From Alphaproteobacteria bacterium (GTDB lineage: Bacteria > Pseudomonadota > Alphaproteobacteria > Rhizobiales > Xanthobacteraceae), in the NCBI GenBank assembly GCA_005883445.1, contig VAZL01000030.1:1-15720 (forward strand): a stretch of DNA of 15,720 nucleotides. Reading direction: 5' to 3'. Positions within the stretch are counted from its first letter, which is position 1. The number at the start of each line of letters is the position of its first letter. The notes under the pieces were generated by a model. That model ran no database searches. It was not told the origin of the DNA and was given only the letters and a program-made list of their open reading frames with translations. Below, in pieces: positions 15,450 to 15,720 of this stretch. Made by a program: the position numbers and the translations under genes.

Positions 15450-15720
15450 TTAAGTTGCGGCGAACTTGCAGTCCGGCGGGAAGATCGTCTTCTCCTTCGG
15501 AACCACCTCGAGGATATGGAACTTGCCGTCCTTCATGTCGAAGAGGAACTCGCGGATGAATGCCTGGTGGTCTTCCTTGCGCAGCACCTTGTCGCCCTGC
15601 GGGAAGTCGTCGCCTTCCTTCATCTCCAGCCCTTCCAGGGCCTCGATCAGCTTCATCGTGTCTTCGCGGCCGCGGAAGCCCGACTTCTCCATGCCGAGCT
15701 TCAAGGCATTCATTGCCTCG
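15450..15720 (-). CDS. ABC transporter substrate-binding protein (LivK-type), C-terminal part only
   Basis: The last 90 residues of a protein that begins beyond the right edge. Seen: EAMNALKLGMEKSGFRGRED, LIEALEGLEMKEGDDFPQGD, LRKEDHQAFIREFLFDMKDG and the end IFPPDCKFAAT. This fits the C-terminal lobe of periplasmic-binding-protein type I receptors (Peripla_BP_6), where an R/K-x-DHQ element near the end is common. Its stop abuts the livG start, which supports the assignment as the receptor of this transporter. The signal peptide and ligand pocket are outside the window, so the ligand cannot be judged. Confidence 0.8.
   Translation of the reverse strand, partial: EAMNALKLGMEKSGFRGREDTMKLIEALEGLEMKEGDDFPQGDKVLRKEDHQAFIREFLFDMKDGKFHILEVVPKEKTIFPPDCKFAAT

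Overview
The window is a GC-rich, densely packed stretch of a proteobacterial chromosome, most likely an alphaproteobacterium of the Bradyrhizobium/Xanthobacteraceae kind, with Burkholderiales as the alternative. The reasons are a Bug/TctC-type solute receptor with no partner membrane genes, a complete branched-chain-amino-acid-type (HAAT) ABC transporter, CoA-dependent catabolic enzymes, and an intergenic palindrome whose translation gives the familiar spurious peptide SSPAKAGDP. The taxonomic call is inference. I see no rRNA, tRNA, CRISPR array, insertion sequence or phage gene, and no stretch over 300 bases without a gene.

Layout from left to right. (1) 1-2724, minus strand: a Gfo/Idh/MocA oxidoreductase (broken), then a beta-keto acid cleavage enzyme (BKACE, DUF849), then an aldo/keto reductase that runs off the left edge. 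They read as one operon. (2) 2857-4259, plus strand: a thiolase-like protein and its DUF35 zinc-ribbon/OB-fold partner, overlapping by ATGA. (3) 4310-7425, minus strand: a Bug/TctC binding protein, a CaiB/BaiF-type CoA-transferase (broken) and a CitE-like C-C lyase (broken). (4) 7541-9565, plus strand: a GMC-family flavin oxidoreductase and a small uncharacterised protein with a TTG start. (5) 9587-15720, minus strand: the 3' end of a periplasmic binding protein, both ATPases and both permeases of an HAAT ABC transporter, then a CoxL/xanthine-dehydrogenase-type molybdenum hydroxylase large subunit with no medium or small subunit nearby.

Together the genes look like a catabolic island. Two kinds of high-affinity uptake (ABC and Bug) would bring in a carboxylated or amino-acid-like compound. 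Oxidoreductases (GMC, Mo-hydroxylase, Gfo/Idh, AKR) would act on it, a CoA-transferase would activate it, and C-C bonds would be cut by BKACE, the CitE-like lyase or the thiolase/DUF35 pair. The substrate cannot be read from the sequence.

The most unusual observation is that five of the genes between about 2.4 and 8.4 kb appear to lack a short internal segment (very roughly 17-35 residues each). In three of them (Gfo/Idh, CitE-like, CoA-transferase) the reading frame shifts at that point, and each shift has the same phase. In two (thiolase, GMC) the frame is kept. Flanking genes look full length. This is either clustered gene decay or, at least as likely, an assembly artefact such as collapsed scaffold gaps. 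It should be settled before any biological reading of this part.
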